64,000 nucleotides of DNA from Bacillus sp. OK048 (GCF_900103525.1 NZ_FNHN01000002.1:124001-188000), one strand, 5' to 3'. Shown: positions 25,245-34,483, counted from the stretch's first letter. Translations and numbers: made by a program. Notes: generated by a model not told the origin, from the sequence alone.

Positions 25245-26882
25245 TTATTTTGCTTTCACAACATGAATATACCAGTTTTTTGTTGCCGTACTTATAGGAC
25301 TTGCAGTGAAGTTATGGATTCTCAAAATTATAACTTTATTACCCCATAAATGAGTATTAAAGATTAATCCGTTTTCTAATCCACCTGATGGCATGGCAAT
25401 TATTGCATCTTTTACATCTAATTGACCGGCATTAGGATGGGTAATTTGAATATCCTTGAATGAATTTGCTGGAATAGAATCTCCGGCCATTGGATATGTG
25501 TAGGTAGGTATATCTGAACCAGAACCAGTAAAAGAACCCCATGTTGGGTCTGTTCCAGATACAGTTCGTCTACTATACACCTTTCCTGTATTCCCGAATA
25601 CTTGCTGATAACTTTTTGTATAGTTGTTGTCATCTGTATGCCTATAGGTTACAAGAACTCCCCACTCTGACAGTCCGCCAGTCGTACCTCCAAAATCACT
25701 ATACGTTACGGTTCTCTTTGCATATGATGTTACTGGGGCATCATTCGCAATCAAATTATCAAAAACAGTGGAAATAAATCTATCCCCAGTAATTTCACCA
25801 CTTTTTGTAATAGTTAATTTTGTTTCAACTTCTAGTAAGTTACCGAATACGTCATAACCCTCTTGAGCATTAACAATCGACACATTGTTAGCTTTAGCGT
25901 AATCAATTAAATCAGATAACCATTGTTGATGTGTGTCTGTATGTTCAACATGATAACAATGAGTATTAAAAACAACCCATCCATTTTTAGAGATTGCCTC
26001 ATCAATTGTCCCCTTATAATACTCATACGTGTCGTTACTCTTGTTACTAAAAGGACCAAAAACTACTCTATTTACTGTCATAGACTTTAATGGAGTGGTA
26101 ACTATTCCACCTAACGTATTGTACCCACTATTATAATATTTGCTCGCTATTTTTCTAACCAAGTCATTACTATTTCCTGATGGATAGACAATATTTTTAA
26201 TATCATACCCTTTTTCAATTAAAGCTTTCTTAGCCTCACCTAATTCTCTTTCCAAATCCTTCTCGCTTAAAGAGGATAATAATGGATGAGTGTAGGTATG
26301 TGACATAATCTCGCAACCTAAACTTTGCATCTGTAAAACTTCATCTCTTGTCATGGTACTACCACCCCACATGGGGTTTACAGGTACAGCCAAAGATATG
26401 GGAACTCCCTTAGACACTACCAAAGATTTTAACTTTGTCATAACAGCATTATGGGCATCATCATCAATAATGGTCATATATGCTTTTGGTGTTTTTGGTG
26501 CATGAGAAAATGAGGTTTTGCCGTTTGAAAAGGCTTCTTTTGATAGTGATGTAGCGGTTCCTCCACCGCTACCTTCGAACATTTTAACTTCATTGATGGC
26601 ATTTACTATATTAGACCTGTCTTGTGTTACAAGGTTTGACAGTTGCCCTATAACGTCCGCCAACACCAATTCTTTATTACCTAAATCTGTACCAATAAAA
26701 TACTTTCTTGTATCTGTTGTATAGGCAATATCACCAGCTGGCAACGTTGGTAAATTCGTCTCAAGCACTTTTACAAGATTAGCTTTTTCACTTTCATGCG
26801 CGTTAATGCCATTTTCCATTCTATTAAGTTCTGGAGCCGTAATAATATCTCCTGTTGCCCACGTTTTTTTAGAGTACGTCAT
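25245..26882 (-). CDS. Tail tip/fibre protein with polysaccharide deacetylase domain
   Basis: 545 residues. The N-terminus WATGDIITAPELNRMENGI is the attachment motif seen on many Bacillus phage fibres. Residues 130-330 are a NodB-type deacetylase domain: metal-binding aspartates at 140-142 (IDDDAH) and the HxxxH motif at H195-H199 (SHTYTHP), then YPSGNSND. The C-terminal part (370-545) is a beta-rich receptor-binding-type region. It probably removes acetyl groups from host wall or capsule during adsorption. Ribosome binding site AGGAGG. Confidence 0.85.
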   Translation of the reverse strand: MTYSKKTWATGDIITAPELNRMENGINAHESEKANLVKVLETNLPTLPAGDIAYTTDTRKYFIGTDLGNKELVLADVIGQLSNLVTQDRSNIVNAINEVKMFEGSGGGTATSLSKEAFSNGKTSFSHAPKTPKAYMTIIDDDAHNAVMTKLKSLVVSKGVPISLAVPVNPMWGGSTMTRDEVLQMQSLGCEIMSHTYTHPLLSSLSEKDLERELGEAKKALIEKGYDIKNIVYPSGNSNDLVRKIASKYYNSGYNTLGGIVTTPLKSMTVNRVVFGPFSNKSNDTYEYYKGTIDEAISKNGWVVFNTHCYHVEHTDTHQQWLSDLIDYAKANNVSIVNAQEGYDVFGNLLEVETKLTITKSGEITGDRFISTVFDNLIANDAPVTSYAKRTVTYSDFGGTTGGLSEWGVLVTYRHTDDNNYTKSYQQVFGNTGKVYSRRTVSGTDPTWGSFTGSGSDIPTYTYPMAGDSIPANSFKDIQITHPNAGQLDVKDAIIAMPSGGLENGLIFNTHLWGNKVIILRIHNFTASPISTATKNWYIHVVKAK

Positions 26883-26899
26883 TTAATTACCTCCTAAAA

Positions 26900-28063
26900 T
26901 TAAGATACTTGTGCCGTTCCAACAGTAGCACTACCTACCGTTGCAGTTGTATTTGATGATGTGATTGTATATGTTTGCGATTGAACCGCGCTTGAATTTC
27001 CTGCAGTATCCTTAGCGAACGCTTTAACTGTAGTCGTTACGCTAATGGAAAATGGTGTAGTATATTTTGCACTACTAGACGTAGGAGTCGAGCCATCAAG
27101 CGTGTAGAAAATATCAGCAGTTTCGTTGACTGACATCGTGACAGTTTGTGTGTTTGTGAATGTTCCTGTGGGAGTGATAGTTAAGACTGGCGGTGTAGTA
27201 TCTAGTGCCCCTGTTGCTGTCACAGTAATGGTAAATATCAATTCTTGTGATGCTAGACCACCTGAATCTGTTGCTTTGATTTTTAATATGTGTGTACCTA
27301 CCGATAGTGTGCCTACACTCCATGTATTTGCCCCAACTTGGGCAGTTTGCGTTGTCACTGTTCCATCTTTTGTCAGGGTTGCCGTCATACTTCCACCCTG
27401 CACATCTGTTACCGTGAAAGGAATGGAAACTGGTGTTGTATCATTCGTACTTGTTATACTGAAACTCGATGAAATAGATGGTGCAGTATTAGTTGGCGGT
27501 GGACTTCCTTCAAGTGCATCCAATCTGTTTTTTAAAGATTCTATTTCCGTCAAATTTTGTGCCACAGATGACGATAATTCATTTACAGCAGAAACTACAT
27601 TAGTCTTATTTGTAGTAGTTAAACTTGGCAAAGATCCAATCTTTTCTCCTGCCTCTATAGCTTTAGAAAGAGATGGCCAATCATTACTACTTTCCCAATC
27701 AATATTCATTATTCCAATGGAGACATTGTAAGTAAATCCACCCGTTACTGCCACCTGATGCGCTCCTTCATAAAGCATGACTTCTGCTTTATGAATTCCC
27801 CCGACTACATAAGCCTGGGGAATAAGCAAAAACTCACACTTCCCATTAGCAGCATCAGTTACCTCACCATCCTGTAACACAATGGTATTATCAGGTTTTT
27901 TGATAGCAATGCGTGGGATAAAACCTGATAAATCTACATTTTTTTCGTTATTCTGCACCGTAATAATAAACTTTGGCGATTGCCAATCGGAAGTGCTAAA
28001 TGTATAAACGGGATTGCGAGTATGTTTTACTGTATCTACCGTTACGGAAAACTCTTTAAGCAT
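26900..28063 (-). CDS. BppU-type baseplate upper protein with Ig-like and CHB_HEX_C domains
   Basis: 387 residues. Residues 1-130 look like a BppU N-terminal domain (binding to the baseplate hub; FSTSDWQSPKFIITV, CEFLLIPQAYV). A coiled part with TNVVSAVNELSS (repeated in the neighbouring fibre as SNIVNAINEV) leads to an Ig-like domain (205-285) and a chitobiase-like C-terminal domain (IFYTLDGSTPTSSSAKY), both carbohydrate-binding folds. Structural baseplate/fibre protein. Confidence 0.82.
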   Translation of the reverse strand: MLKEFSVTVDTVKHTRNPVYTFSTSDWQSPKFIITVQNNEKNVDLSGFIPRIAIKKPDNTIVLQDGEVTDAANGKCEFLLIPQAYVVGGIHKAEVMLYEGAHQVAVTGGFTYNVSIGIMNIDWESSNDWPSLSKAIEAGEKIGSLPSLTTTNKTNVVSAVNELSSSVAQNLTEIESLKNRLDALEGSPPPTNTAPSISSSFSITSTNDTTPVSIPFTVTDVQGGSMTATLTKDGTVTTQTAQVGANTWSVGTLSVGTHILKIKATDSGGLASQELIFTITVTATGALDTTPPVLTITPTGTFTNTQTVTMSVNETADIFYTLDGSTPTSSSAKYTTPFSISVTTTVKAFAKDTAGNSSAVQSQTYTITSSNTTATVGSATVGTAQVS

Positions 28064-28075
28064 GATATCCCTCCT

Positions 28076-28183
28076 TTATACAACAATACTCCCCGTTAGC
28101 GTGCTAGCGGTTTTTGGCATCGGCTTGCCTGTCTCTGGATCAATAACCATTGCGTGTTGATATTGATTTAATCTTTCGCTCAT
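28076..28183 (-). CDS. 35-residue phage protein (XkdX-like position)
   Basis: The peptide reads MSERLNQYQHAMVIDPETG followed by KPMPKTASTLTGSIVV. A very strong site TAGGAGG lies seven bases upstream of the ATG. Small genes in this spot between baseplate genes are common in Bacillus phages. Too short for family assignment. Confidence 0.65.
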   Translation of the reverse strand: MSERLNQYQHAMVIDPETGKPMPKTASTLTGSIVV

Positions 28184-28206
28184 TGTAAAACCTCCTAATA
28201 AATAAA

Positions 28207-28227
28207 ATCCTTACATTGTGTAAGGAT
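28207..28227 (-). terminator. Internal hairpin in the baseplate operon
   Basis: ATCCTTAC and GTAAGGAT pair around ACAAT and are followed by a T-rich stretch. It overlaps the stop of the 38-residue gene and could dampen reading into the fibre genes. Confidence 0.5.
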
Positions 28228-28327
28228 CATCTAGTCTTAAATATTTTTTGCTATAGCCGAATCGAAGAGCGATTTGGTATTTGCTTCGATTACGGCATTC
28301 TTGGCGACCAAAATAACGTAACTCCAC
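28211..28327 (-). CDS. 38-residue phage protein
   Basis: Starts with GTG at 28327 behind AAGGGGGATG, which overlaps the stop of the preceding gene. The peptide begins MELRYFGRQECRNRSKYQIA and is basic. Its 3' end lies inside a hairpin (ATCCTTACACAATGTAAGGAT, 28207-28227) followed by TTTTATTTA, a possible terminator. Function unknown. Confidence 0.6.
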   Translation of the reverse strand: MELRYFGRQECRNRSKYQIALRFGYSKKYLRLDDPYTM

Positions 28328-28334
28328 GGTGAAA

Positions 28335-28697
28335 TCATCCCCCTTGAGCCACAGCCATGTCCCATATTAGTTTGGTGTTTATTTCTAACCTGTTAGCCTC
28401 TCTGTAGCTAAAAGGTTGGCCCTTGTTCCAAAACATGGTTCCTCGGTAGGTTGGCGGAGTTTTATAATTTAAGCGTATGGTCTCTATGTTGCTCTCTATC
28501 CTAGTCAAATCCGACAGGTAATCCGTTGATGTTAGCGTTCTACTCTTTTTAACCGTTATTGTTGGTATAGGTATTCCAAGAGTAGTTACGATATAACTAC
28601 GGACAGCCTCAATATTGCTCTCTAGTCGGTTTAAATCCGAGAAGTTATAATAATCTGTTGGAGCCCAATCTGTTTTAAAATCTAGAGGGGTAGCCAA
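28335..28697 (-). CDS. Phage baseplate/tail protein with internal repeats
   Basis: 120 residues built from three copies of one motif: YNFSDLNRLESNIEAVR (about 17-33), YLSDLTRIESNIETIR (59-74) and YREANRLEINTKLIW (98-112). The same motif occurs once at the start of the deacetylase fibre (ITAPELNRMENGI). It is probably a peripheral tail protein that docks fibres or trimerises. Family otherwise unknown. Confidence 0.7.
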   Translation of the reverse strand: MATPLDFKTDWAPTDYYNFSDLNRLESNIEAVRSYIVTTLGIPIPTITVKKSRTLTSTDYLSDLTRIESNIETIRLNYKTPPTYRGTMFWNKGQPFSYREANRLEINTKLIWDMAVAQGG

Positions 28698-28703
28698 TAA
28701 AAA

Positions 28704-30260
28704 TCACCTCCATCTCGCTCTTGTAGTTCCAGATAAATAGCCTTCATAATGTAATTCTTGTTTGACTATTCTTGAATTCTTTTCTACACCGTACACGTTC
28801 TCAACAGATATCAAATCTCCAAGTTCGTGTGCTGGGTTCCCCCTCCAATTTAACTCGTACTCTCCACGATAGCTTTTTTGAGCCATAAGCCAATTTGCTA
28901 TTCTAAGCGCTGATGAGTCGTTCATTATCAGGGTATTACCCTCAACTATTAGGGTATCACCCTCTATCACATCGGGGTTTGTAACCGAGACAAATATAGG
29001 TTGGGCGCCAGTACTTGTGTAATAAGCAACCTCGACCTTTTTAATTGCTCTGTCGAGTACTATTTTTGGCTCGTAGTACATATTATCTAAGTCAACCCTG
29101 TCTACGGTTGTGTTGCTTGTTAGCGGTTTTATGTTAATCCTATTCTGTCTATCAACATATAGATTAGACATAGCCGACATAGCGATTAATCTTAGTACGT
29201 CTCTACAAGATTGTTTTTGTACATTAGGGAGTATCGCCCAGTTGAATAGAGTGCTGTCTAGTACATAGTTTGTTACCCCACAAAAAGCAAATACTTGCTC
29301 GGCTAGATACTTAGGAGAAACGCTTGAACTTCCCACCCTCTCGTAGTCTATCCCAGCCATATAATCCAAGGTAGTACCAGCATTAAATGTGGCGGTCATT
29401 GAACCCTCGTCTATTTGCCAAGATAATAATATAAACTCTCCGATAGGTACATAGGACGGAACGCCATTAACAATTATCGCTAACTCCGCAGTAATCTTCT
29501 GTCTTTCTTGGAGGTACTTGTATACCCCAGTAGGATTAAGTATGTTGAACTCTCTGTTGCTATTATCAATCGTGAACTGAAACTGCGGAGCAGGAACTGT
29601 ACCCGATGTCATATCATAATCCTCTACCAAGCTCATACGAATCAATCTTGAGTCATCGTAGACTAACAAAGAGCCCAAGGCTATTTCAGTCACTCTTGCC
29701 CTTCGTCTAGCTTTTGACCATTTGAGTATTTTTACAGCGACTCTATTGTAGTTATCAAACGCTCCATCGACTATTCTTATTGTTTCCTTGTTACCTCTTA
29801 CTTGGACTGTTTTAAGCAAGACCCCGCCATTGTAAGTTATAACATCAAAATCCTCCGCGTATTCTTCTCCAAGAATGTCGAAAGCCACCGTTATTCCCAG
29901 CGTAGAGACTATTTTATTAAACGTAGTGTCTATGGATATATTAAATGTTCTGTCGATACCACACATAGCCGAGGACACATAACCTATCTCTCCATTGTTA
30001 GCTAACGTAGGGTCAGGAAAACAAAAAGTACCATCGAGTTTAATTCTGTCTAATTCCCAACTTGCTAGGTTGTAGGTATTTACCGTTTTTCCATTAAATA
30101 GTTGGTTCCTGTCGCTTATTACGTGCTCTGTAGAAGTAGCAAAACCAGTAACCGTAGCAGCGACATCTGTTATAGCAAATGAAACTCGCGCTTTTGCCGA
30201 CCTCGTTGGAGCATATACTGCTGCCTTGAATTCGTTATTGACTGGATACAATATCTTCAC
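28704..30260 (-). CDS. Phage minor tail/baseplate hub-like protein
   Basis: 518 residues. Follows the Dit-like small protein and precedes fibre genes, the place of a Tal/hub protein. Beta-rich, with segments such as FQFTIDNSNREFNI, YLQERQKITAELAI and IDEGSMTATFNAGTTLDYM; the second half includes YVDRQNRINIKPL. No peptidase domain is visible. It starts four bases before the preceding stop (ATGA-type overlap). Confidence 0.7.
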   Translation of the reverse strand: MKILYPVNNEFKAAVYAPTRSAKARVSFAITDVAATVTGFATSTEHVISDRNQLFNGKTVNTYNLASWELDRIKLDGTFCFPDPTLANNGEIGYVSSAMCGIDRTFNISIDTTFNKIVSTLGITVAFDILGEEYAEDFDVITYNGGVLLKTVQVRGNKETIRIVDGAFDNYNRVAVKILKWSKARRRARVTEIALGSLLVYDDSRLIRMSLVEDYDMTSGTVPAPQFQFTIDNSNREFNILNPTGVYKYLQERQKITAELAIIVNGVPSYVPIGEFILLSWQIDEGSMTATFNAGTTLDYMAGIDYERVGSSSVSPKYLAEQVFAFCGVTNYVLDSTLFNWAILPNVQKQSCRDVLRLIAMSAMSNLYVDRQNRINIKPLTSNTTVDRVDLDNMYYEPKIVLDRAIKKVEVAYYTSTGAQPIFVSVTNPDVIEGDTLIVEGNTLIMNDSSALRIANWLMAQKSYRGEYELNWRGNPAHELGDLISVENVYGVEKNSRIVKQELHYEGYLSGTTRARWR

Positions 30261-30607
30261 CTCTCAATAACATTGAACTGTACATCCTTGTACCTTATTA
30301 CCCCGTTTCTAATATCCATAATTCCTACCTTCCTATCTCCTGCATAAAATGTACCAGTCCTCTCGTTACCCGAGATGGGGTCAGTATACGTTACTTCGAA
30401 AAAGTTACTACTAACCAGAATGAATATTTGGTTAAGTTGTTGCTTAGTAAGAAACGCCCAAGTTATTTCCAATTTCTGTTTAGTGGCTATATGTTCCTTT
30501 ATCAGAGTACCATTAGCGTTACGCTCCGATTTACTTATATCCATTACCCCTAAGAGTAAATCCGTAGGGGAAGGCAAATCTGTCGAGTCTATCTTCAGGA
30601 TAGCCAT
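30257..30607 (-). CDS. Small tail protein (Dit-position)
   Basis: 116 residues, beta-rich (FEVTYTDPISGNERTGTFYAGD), directly after the tape measure gene. Proteins of this type (DUF6711-like) occur at this place in Bacillus and Clostridium phages and are thought to join tube and tip. Starts with ATG and overlaps the next gene by four bases. Confidence 0.68.
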   Translation of the reverse strand: MAILKIDSTDLPSPTDLLLGVMDISKSERNANGTLIKEHIATKQKLEITWAFLTKQQLNQIFILVSSNFFEVTYTDPISGNERTGTFYAGDRKVGIMDIRNGVIRYKDVQFNVIER

Positions 30608-30627
30608 TCTAAGTCACACCCCCTTCG

Positions 30628-33036
30628 TTATTTAACGGTGATAAGGTTTCCTCCAATCCTCGCATTCTCTTTAACTAGATAAGGGCGTAGAACGCGAGCA
30701 ATTGTCGTTCCGTCGATTTGGAAAACTACGTCATTGTTATTATTTCCGCTACCCGAATTATTTCCGCTACCCGAGACATTCATAGCGTTCATAACGGCAG
30801 TTCCAAGAGCGCTCGCAATCTTATCTGTAAAACTAGTATTCTCAAGTGGTACAATCATTTCTGCACCTCTCTCGCCCGCGATATAATTTCCGAAATTTGT
30901 TGCTCCGTCAACAATACCTCCTCTGGCAAGCTTGTGAATTTTAGGGATGTTGATTCCAAATTTCTGACCACCAAAATTCGGCACCCATTTTGGTATATCT
31001 ATACTGATTTTATTCAGTCCACCAATCACAGCATTTATCATATCAATGATCCAGTTCAGCGGAGTTTTGACCAGTGCATACAAACTTGAAAAAACGCCGC
31101 CAAAGATGTCTTTGACCCCGTTCCATGCTTTTGACCAATTTCCCGTAAAGACGCCAGTTATAAAGTCCACTATCCCGCCAAGAGCCCTAAATAATCCCGA
31201 TGCAACGTCAGCAGCGACACCTACAATCGTACCGATAACTCTAAAAATATCTCCGAATACTCGAGTGAAAACTGGACCTAAATTTTGAATTAGCCAATTT
31301 ACAATTGGAGAGATGAATTTATTCCAAATCTCAAGGGCTGACGCAGCCACCTTTGCGACAAAATCTGCTACTTGTGCAACAAGCCCCTTCAGGTGTTTAT
31401 CCCAAAGGTCTTTGAGGAATTCTAGACCGCTTTTCATAATTGGCTTTAAAAAACTTTCCCATAAATTTAGGATAATGCTTTGGATTGACTTCATAAATCC
31501 GCCGACCCCATTCACAATATCCTTACCGTATTTATCCCAGACTCCTTTGACAATATTCCACATATCGGAAGTGACTTTTGACAAAAAATCTTTTATATCT
31601 TTCCAAATTTCCTTTACCGAATCACGGAATTTCTTATTGGTTTGCCATAGATATACTAGATTTGCAACAAATATAGCAATCAATGCAGCGATGGCAACAA
31701 TTGGCCATGATATTGCGGCAAAGGCACCTCCTATAGCACTGATTGCTAGGGCGAATCCCTCAACTATGGCTGTCCAATTACTAATGATTAAAAAGGATGC
31801 GATGCCTGCCAAAACTCCTGCTAGCGCACTTATGACAATTTCTTTATTTTCTTTGATAAAGCCGACTACATCTTTTATGACCTGTCTTACTTTGTTGGCC
31901 ATTTCCTTTACTTTTTTACCGATTTCCGGGGCATTCGTTGAAAAATCAATAGGTGTCATATCAGGAACGCCGCCCGCATCGATACCACCTGCTCCGCCAG
32001 CACCTGAATCCGCTCCTGCTCCAGATGTTGCAGAATTATCCGCTAGAGAGTTAATCTCGTCAAATCCCGCTAGTGATCCCTGTGCTTTTTTAATCTCTTT
32101 ACCAGCCTTTTTTGCCTTTTTGCCAGTCTCATCCAACGCATCGCCTAACCCACCGACCGCTGTAGTTTGTACATTAGTCGCTTTAGCCTGTGATATAGTT
32201 GATGACTTAGATGATTTGCCAAAAAGGGCATTAAAAAACAGTCCGACTTGTTGGAGTCGCACTGCTACTGCTGTTGCAAAGCTTATCACTTTTGATAAAA
32301 CGGGCATCATTACATCTCTAAATATCGAGGCTGTAACACCGACTTCGTATTTTAATCCGGCAAACTCGTTCGCCAGCCTTGCTGCCCTTCCCTGTGGAGT
32401 ATTGGCCATTGCCTCGTTCATGTTTCCAAGGCTATCTCTTACAATTGCCGCTAATAGAGCAGCTCTTTGTTGTTCATTTCCAAACTTTAGTATTTTTTCT
32501 TGCGCCTCGTCAAATGTATAGCCGTAACGCGATAACGCTCCGACTTGTCCATCCATGACTTTACCCATCATCGTTGCAATCGATACAGCTTGCTCGCCAG
32601 ATGCTTTTAACCCAAACTGTTGCACAACCATATCGTTCATCACGGGGATAAGCGTTTTTAATGAGTCTGATAATTCGAGATATGTTGCTAGTTCTTGGGC
32701 TCCAGCCGTCTGCACTTCAACGCCGACTACTCCAAGCGCCTCCTGGGCAGCTATAAATTTTTTTATGCTGTTTGTTACATCATCAGTAGCACCCATACGT
32801 TGCCGCATGATAACAGCGAGCTTGTTTTCTTGTGTGGATAGATAATCATAAAAGTCCAGGGAATCTTTAATAGCTTTGCCTATCCCTATAGCGGCCACCA
32901 TCGTTCCAATACCTTTTAATGTGCTATTTACTTTGTTTTTAAATTGGGTGATGTTCTTCTGGGCTTGCTGCATCTCACGGCGCATGGCGCTAAAGTCTGC
33001 GCCCGACCGGATAATCAGATTACGTACCACAGCCAT
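30628..33036 (-). CDS. Phage tape measure protein
   Basis: 802 residues. Helical N-terminal part (SGADFSAMRREMQQAQKNI), a hydrophobic membrane-like block around residues 395-460 (VISALAGVLAGIASFLIIS), then Trp-rich 11-residue-type repeats (LWESFLKPIMKSGLEFLKDLWDKH region) typical of tape measures. It sets tail length and enters the cell wall at injection. Longest late gene; start behind AGGAGGTG. Confidence 0.9.
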   Translation of the reverse strand: MAVVRNLIIRSGADFSAMRREMQQAQKNITQFKNKVNSTLKGIGTMVAAIGIGKAIKDSLDFYDYLSTQENKLAVIMRQRMGATDDVTNSIKKFIAAQEALGVVGVEVQTAGAQELATYLELSDSLKTLIPVMNDMVVQQFGLKASGEQAVSIATMMGKVMDGQVGALSRYGYTFDEAQEKILKFGNEQQRAALLAAIVRDSLGNMNEAMANTPQGRAARLANEFAGLKYEVGVTASIFRDVMMPVLSKVISFATAVAVRLQQVGLFFNALFGKSSKSSTISQAKATNVQTTAVGGLGDALDETGKKAKKAGKEIKKAQGSLAGFDEINSLADNSATSGAGADSGAGGAGGIDAGGVPDMTPIDFSTNAPEIGKKVKEMANKVRQVIKDVVGFIKENKEIVISALAGVLAGIASFLIISNWTAIVEGFALAISAIGGAFAAISWPIVAIAALIAIFVANLVYLWQTNKKFRDSVKEIWKDIKDFLSKVTSDMWNIVKGVWDKYGKDIVNGVGGFMKSIQSIILNLWESFLKPIMKSGLEFLKDLWDKHLKGLVAQVADFVAKVAASALEIWNKFISPIVNWLIQNLGPVFTRVFGDIFRVIGTIVGVAADVASGLFRALGGIVDFITGVFTGNWSKAWNGVKDIFGGVFSSLYALVKTPLNWIIDMINAVIGGLNKISIDIPKWVPNFGGQKFGINIPKIHKLARGGIVDGATNFGNYIAGERGAEMIVPLENTSFTDKIASALGTAVMNAMNVSGSGNNSGSGNNNNDVVFQIDGTTIARVLRPYLVKENARIGGNLITVK

Positions 33037-33049
33037 ATTATCTCACCTC

Positions 33050-33283
33050 CTAGTATGTAGCCCCACCGAAGGCTGCATTTAAATGCTTAACCTTTTCTAA
33101 CATTTCCTCATTGGTCATTTGTTTTCTTTGTGGTTTTTTATTTAAAATACTGTCAAGACTAGGCATTGTTTTAGCGCGCTGCCACGCCGCACCTAGATAA
33201 ACAAGTGTGATTTTTTCTTCAACCTCAAACTTTATCTTTTCGTTATGATGTTCAATAAAAAGACCCAATTCATAGGGTGTCAT
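33050..33283 (-). CDS. Tail assembly chaperone, downstream (T) part
   Basis: 77 residues from its first ATG, but this ATG has no ribosome binding site and the frame is open far upstream. Read in the -1 frame from the end of the previous gene, a peptide containing KWNWEESLKTAIHLGIS leads into EMTPYELGLFIEHHNE, a typical tail chaperone sequence. It is therefore most likely expressed only as a G-T fusion by frameshift. Confidence 0.75.
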   Translation of the reverse strand: MTPYELGLFIEHHNEKIKFEVEEKITLVYLGAAWQRAKTMPSLDSILNKKPQRKQMTNEEMLEKVKHLNAAFGGATY

Positions 33284-33327
33284 TTCGTTGTATTCTGATA
33301 AGCTGATTCCAAGATGGATTGCGGTTT

Positions 33328-33711
33328 TTAAGCTTTCTTCCCAGTTCCACTTTGTTTTTTGGTTTTCTTGCTCTCCGCCGCAACCCGTTGTAAGTTTGGG
33401 TCTATTTCAATTTGCCCGAATGCCGCATTCAATGCCATTTGCATTTTCTCCATAATTTCTGACCACACTGGTGCTCTATCTAGCAAATCTTCCATGTCTT
33501 CAAGTTTAAGATCTTCATTATGTTCTTTGGCATCTGCTAACAAGCCGTAAAACATGATTTTTTCTAATTCATCCAGATCATTGCCATTGACTTCAATGCT
33601 ATCAAGGTCCTTGCCGGTGGCTGCTGTCATTTTTTTTAACGCTCTATGTCCAAACCTAAGTACTCGTGGACGGTCAAGGTTGATAATGATTACATCATTT
33701 TTATCTGGCAT
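33328..33711 (-). CDS. Tail assembly chaperone (G part)
   Basis: 127 residues, acidic helical protein (EHNEDLKLEDMEDLLDR) between the tail tube and tape measure genes, the position of lambda gpG. It coats the tape measure during tail assembly. Near its 3' end the message has ACC AAA AAA CAA (33354-33363 in + coordinates), where slipping back one base joins the frame of 33050-33283. Confidence 0.82.
   Translation of the reverse strand: MPDKNDVIIINLDRPRVLRFGHRALKKMTAATGKDLDSIEVNGNDLDELEKIMFYGLLADAKEHNEDLKLEDMEDLLDRAPVWSEIMEKMQMALNAAFGQIEIDPNLQRVAAESKKTKKQSGTGKKA
33354..33363 (-). promoter_or_regulatory. Likely -1 frameshift site
   Basis: A run of six A in zero frame ACC-AAA-AAA-CAA lies nine codons before the stop of the G gene. 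The -1 frame downstream is open with no stop until the end of the T gene at 33050. Confidence 0.65.
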
Positions 33712-33737
33712 TCTATTTTCCTCCTAAATAAAATAAA

Positions 33738-33770
33738 AAAGACTAGAGAATTATATCCCTAGCCTTAAGC
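33738..33770 (-). terminator. Hairpin after the major tail protein gene
   Basis: GGCTAGGGA and TCTCTAGTC pair with a T-run (CTTTTTTATTTT) after. A partial terminator here would lower expression of the chaperones compared with the tail tube protein. Confidence 0.55.
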
Positions 33771-34472
33771 TGTTTTTACAAGTGTGATTTCATAGATTTT
33801 TGGTGCCTTGCTAGATTCATTTGCGATAATTGTAAGTTTCTTAGAGCCAACCGCGGGAATAGAAATTGCTCCGGAAGCAGCTCCACTTGTAAGGATTTGC
33901 TGGAATACTCCGTCCACAAACAACGCAATGGTTTGGCCTGCTCCGGTCGCTGTGAGGGTGACGGATGTTGCTGTCACGCCACTGAAAGCATACAATGGCA
34001 TATCCTTATTAAATGCTGGTGTCAATGCACCGCCTGTGCCTGTTAGTGTTAGAGCGGATAATCCAGTGGATGGTGTTAATCCTAATGCAGGTTTGCCAGA
34101 TACCTTAATTGTTCCTTCGAAGCTAACTGCATCTTCTAGGTCAGCACCTGTTTTGATATTTGTTACAATGCCGCTAAAATCCCAAGATGCCCCAAACGGG
34201 AAAAGAATTTTGAAATTTATTAAGGCTCCACTGTTAAAAGCATTGTAAAGTGCAACCTGTCCAGTGGTATCAGCAGGATTAAAGTAACCGCTCATGCTGA
34301 CCTCTCCGCCATCTTTCAGCCCCTGCATAAACGTTCTATACCCATCAACACTGTCAAGAGTAGTTGTCTCTTTTGTGTCCGCGCTTAGTTCTAAACCGCC
34401 AATTGATGTTAGATCAGCGACACTTGCCGCGCCGACTAAAATTTTTGTGCCTAATGCTGCTTGTGCTGTCAT
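33765..34472 (-). CDS. Major tail (tube) protein with Ig/cadherin-like domain
   Basis: 235 residues. Residues 1-130 are a tail tube fold (IGGLELSADTKETTTLDSVDG; MQGLKDGGEVSMSGYFN, seen in phage major tail proteins), then a C-terminal cadherin-like beta-sandwich (ALTLTGTGGALTPAFNKDM, YAFSGVTATSVTLTATGAG) that would decorate the tube surface. Start ATG behind AAGGAGTG. Confidence 0.87.
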   Translation of the reverse strand: MTAQAALGTKILVGAASVADLTSIGGLELSADTKETTTLDSVDGYRTFMQGLKDGGEVSMSGYFNPADTTGQVALYNAFNSGALINFKILFPFGASWDFSGIVTNIKTGADLEDAVSFEGTIKVSGKPALGLTPSTGLSALTLTGTGGALTPAFNKDMPLYAFSGVTATSVTLTATGAGQTIALFVDGVFQQILTSGAASGAISIPAVGSKKLTIIANESSKAPKIYEITLVKTA

Positions 34473-34483
34473 GTGATCACTCC

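Noticed and set aside
27126-27731. 201-codon plus-strand frame
   Set aside because: Shadow of the BppU-type gene; Val/Thr-rich composition reflects the complementary strand.
31313-32521. 402-codon frame on the plus strand
   Set aside because: Antisense to the tape measure gene, no ribosome binding site; a shadow frame caused by codon bias.
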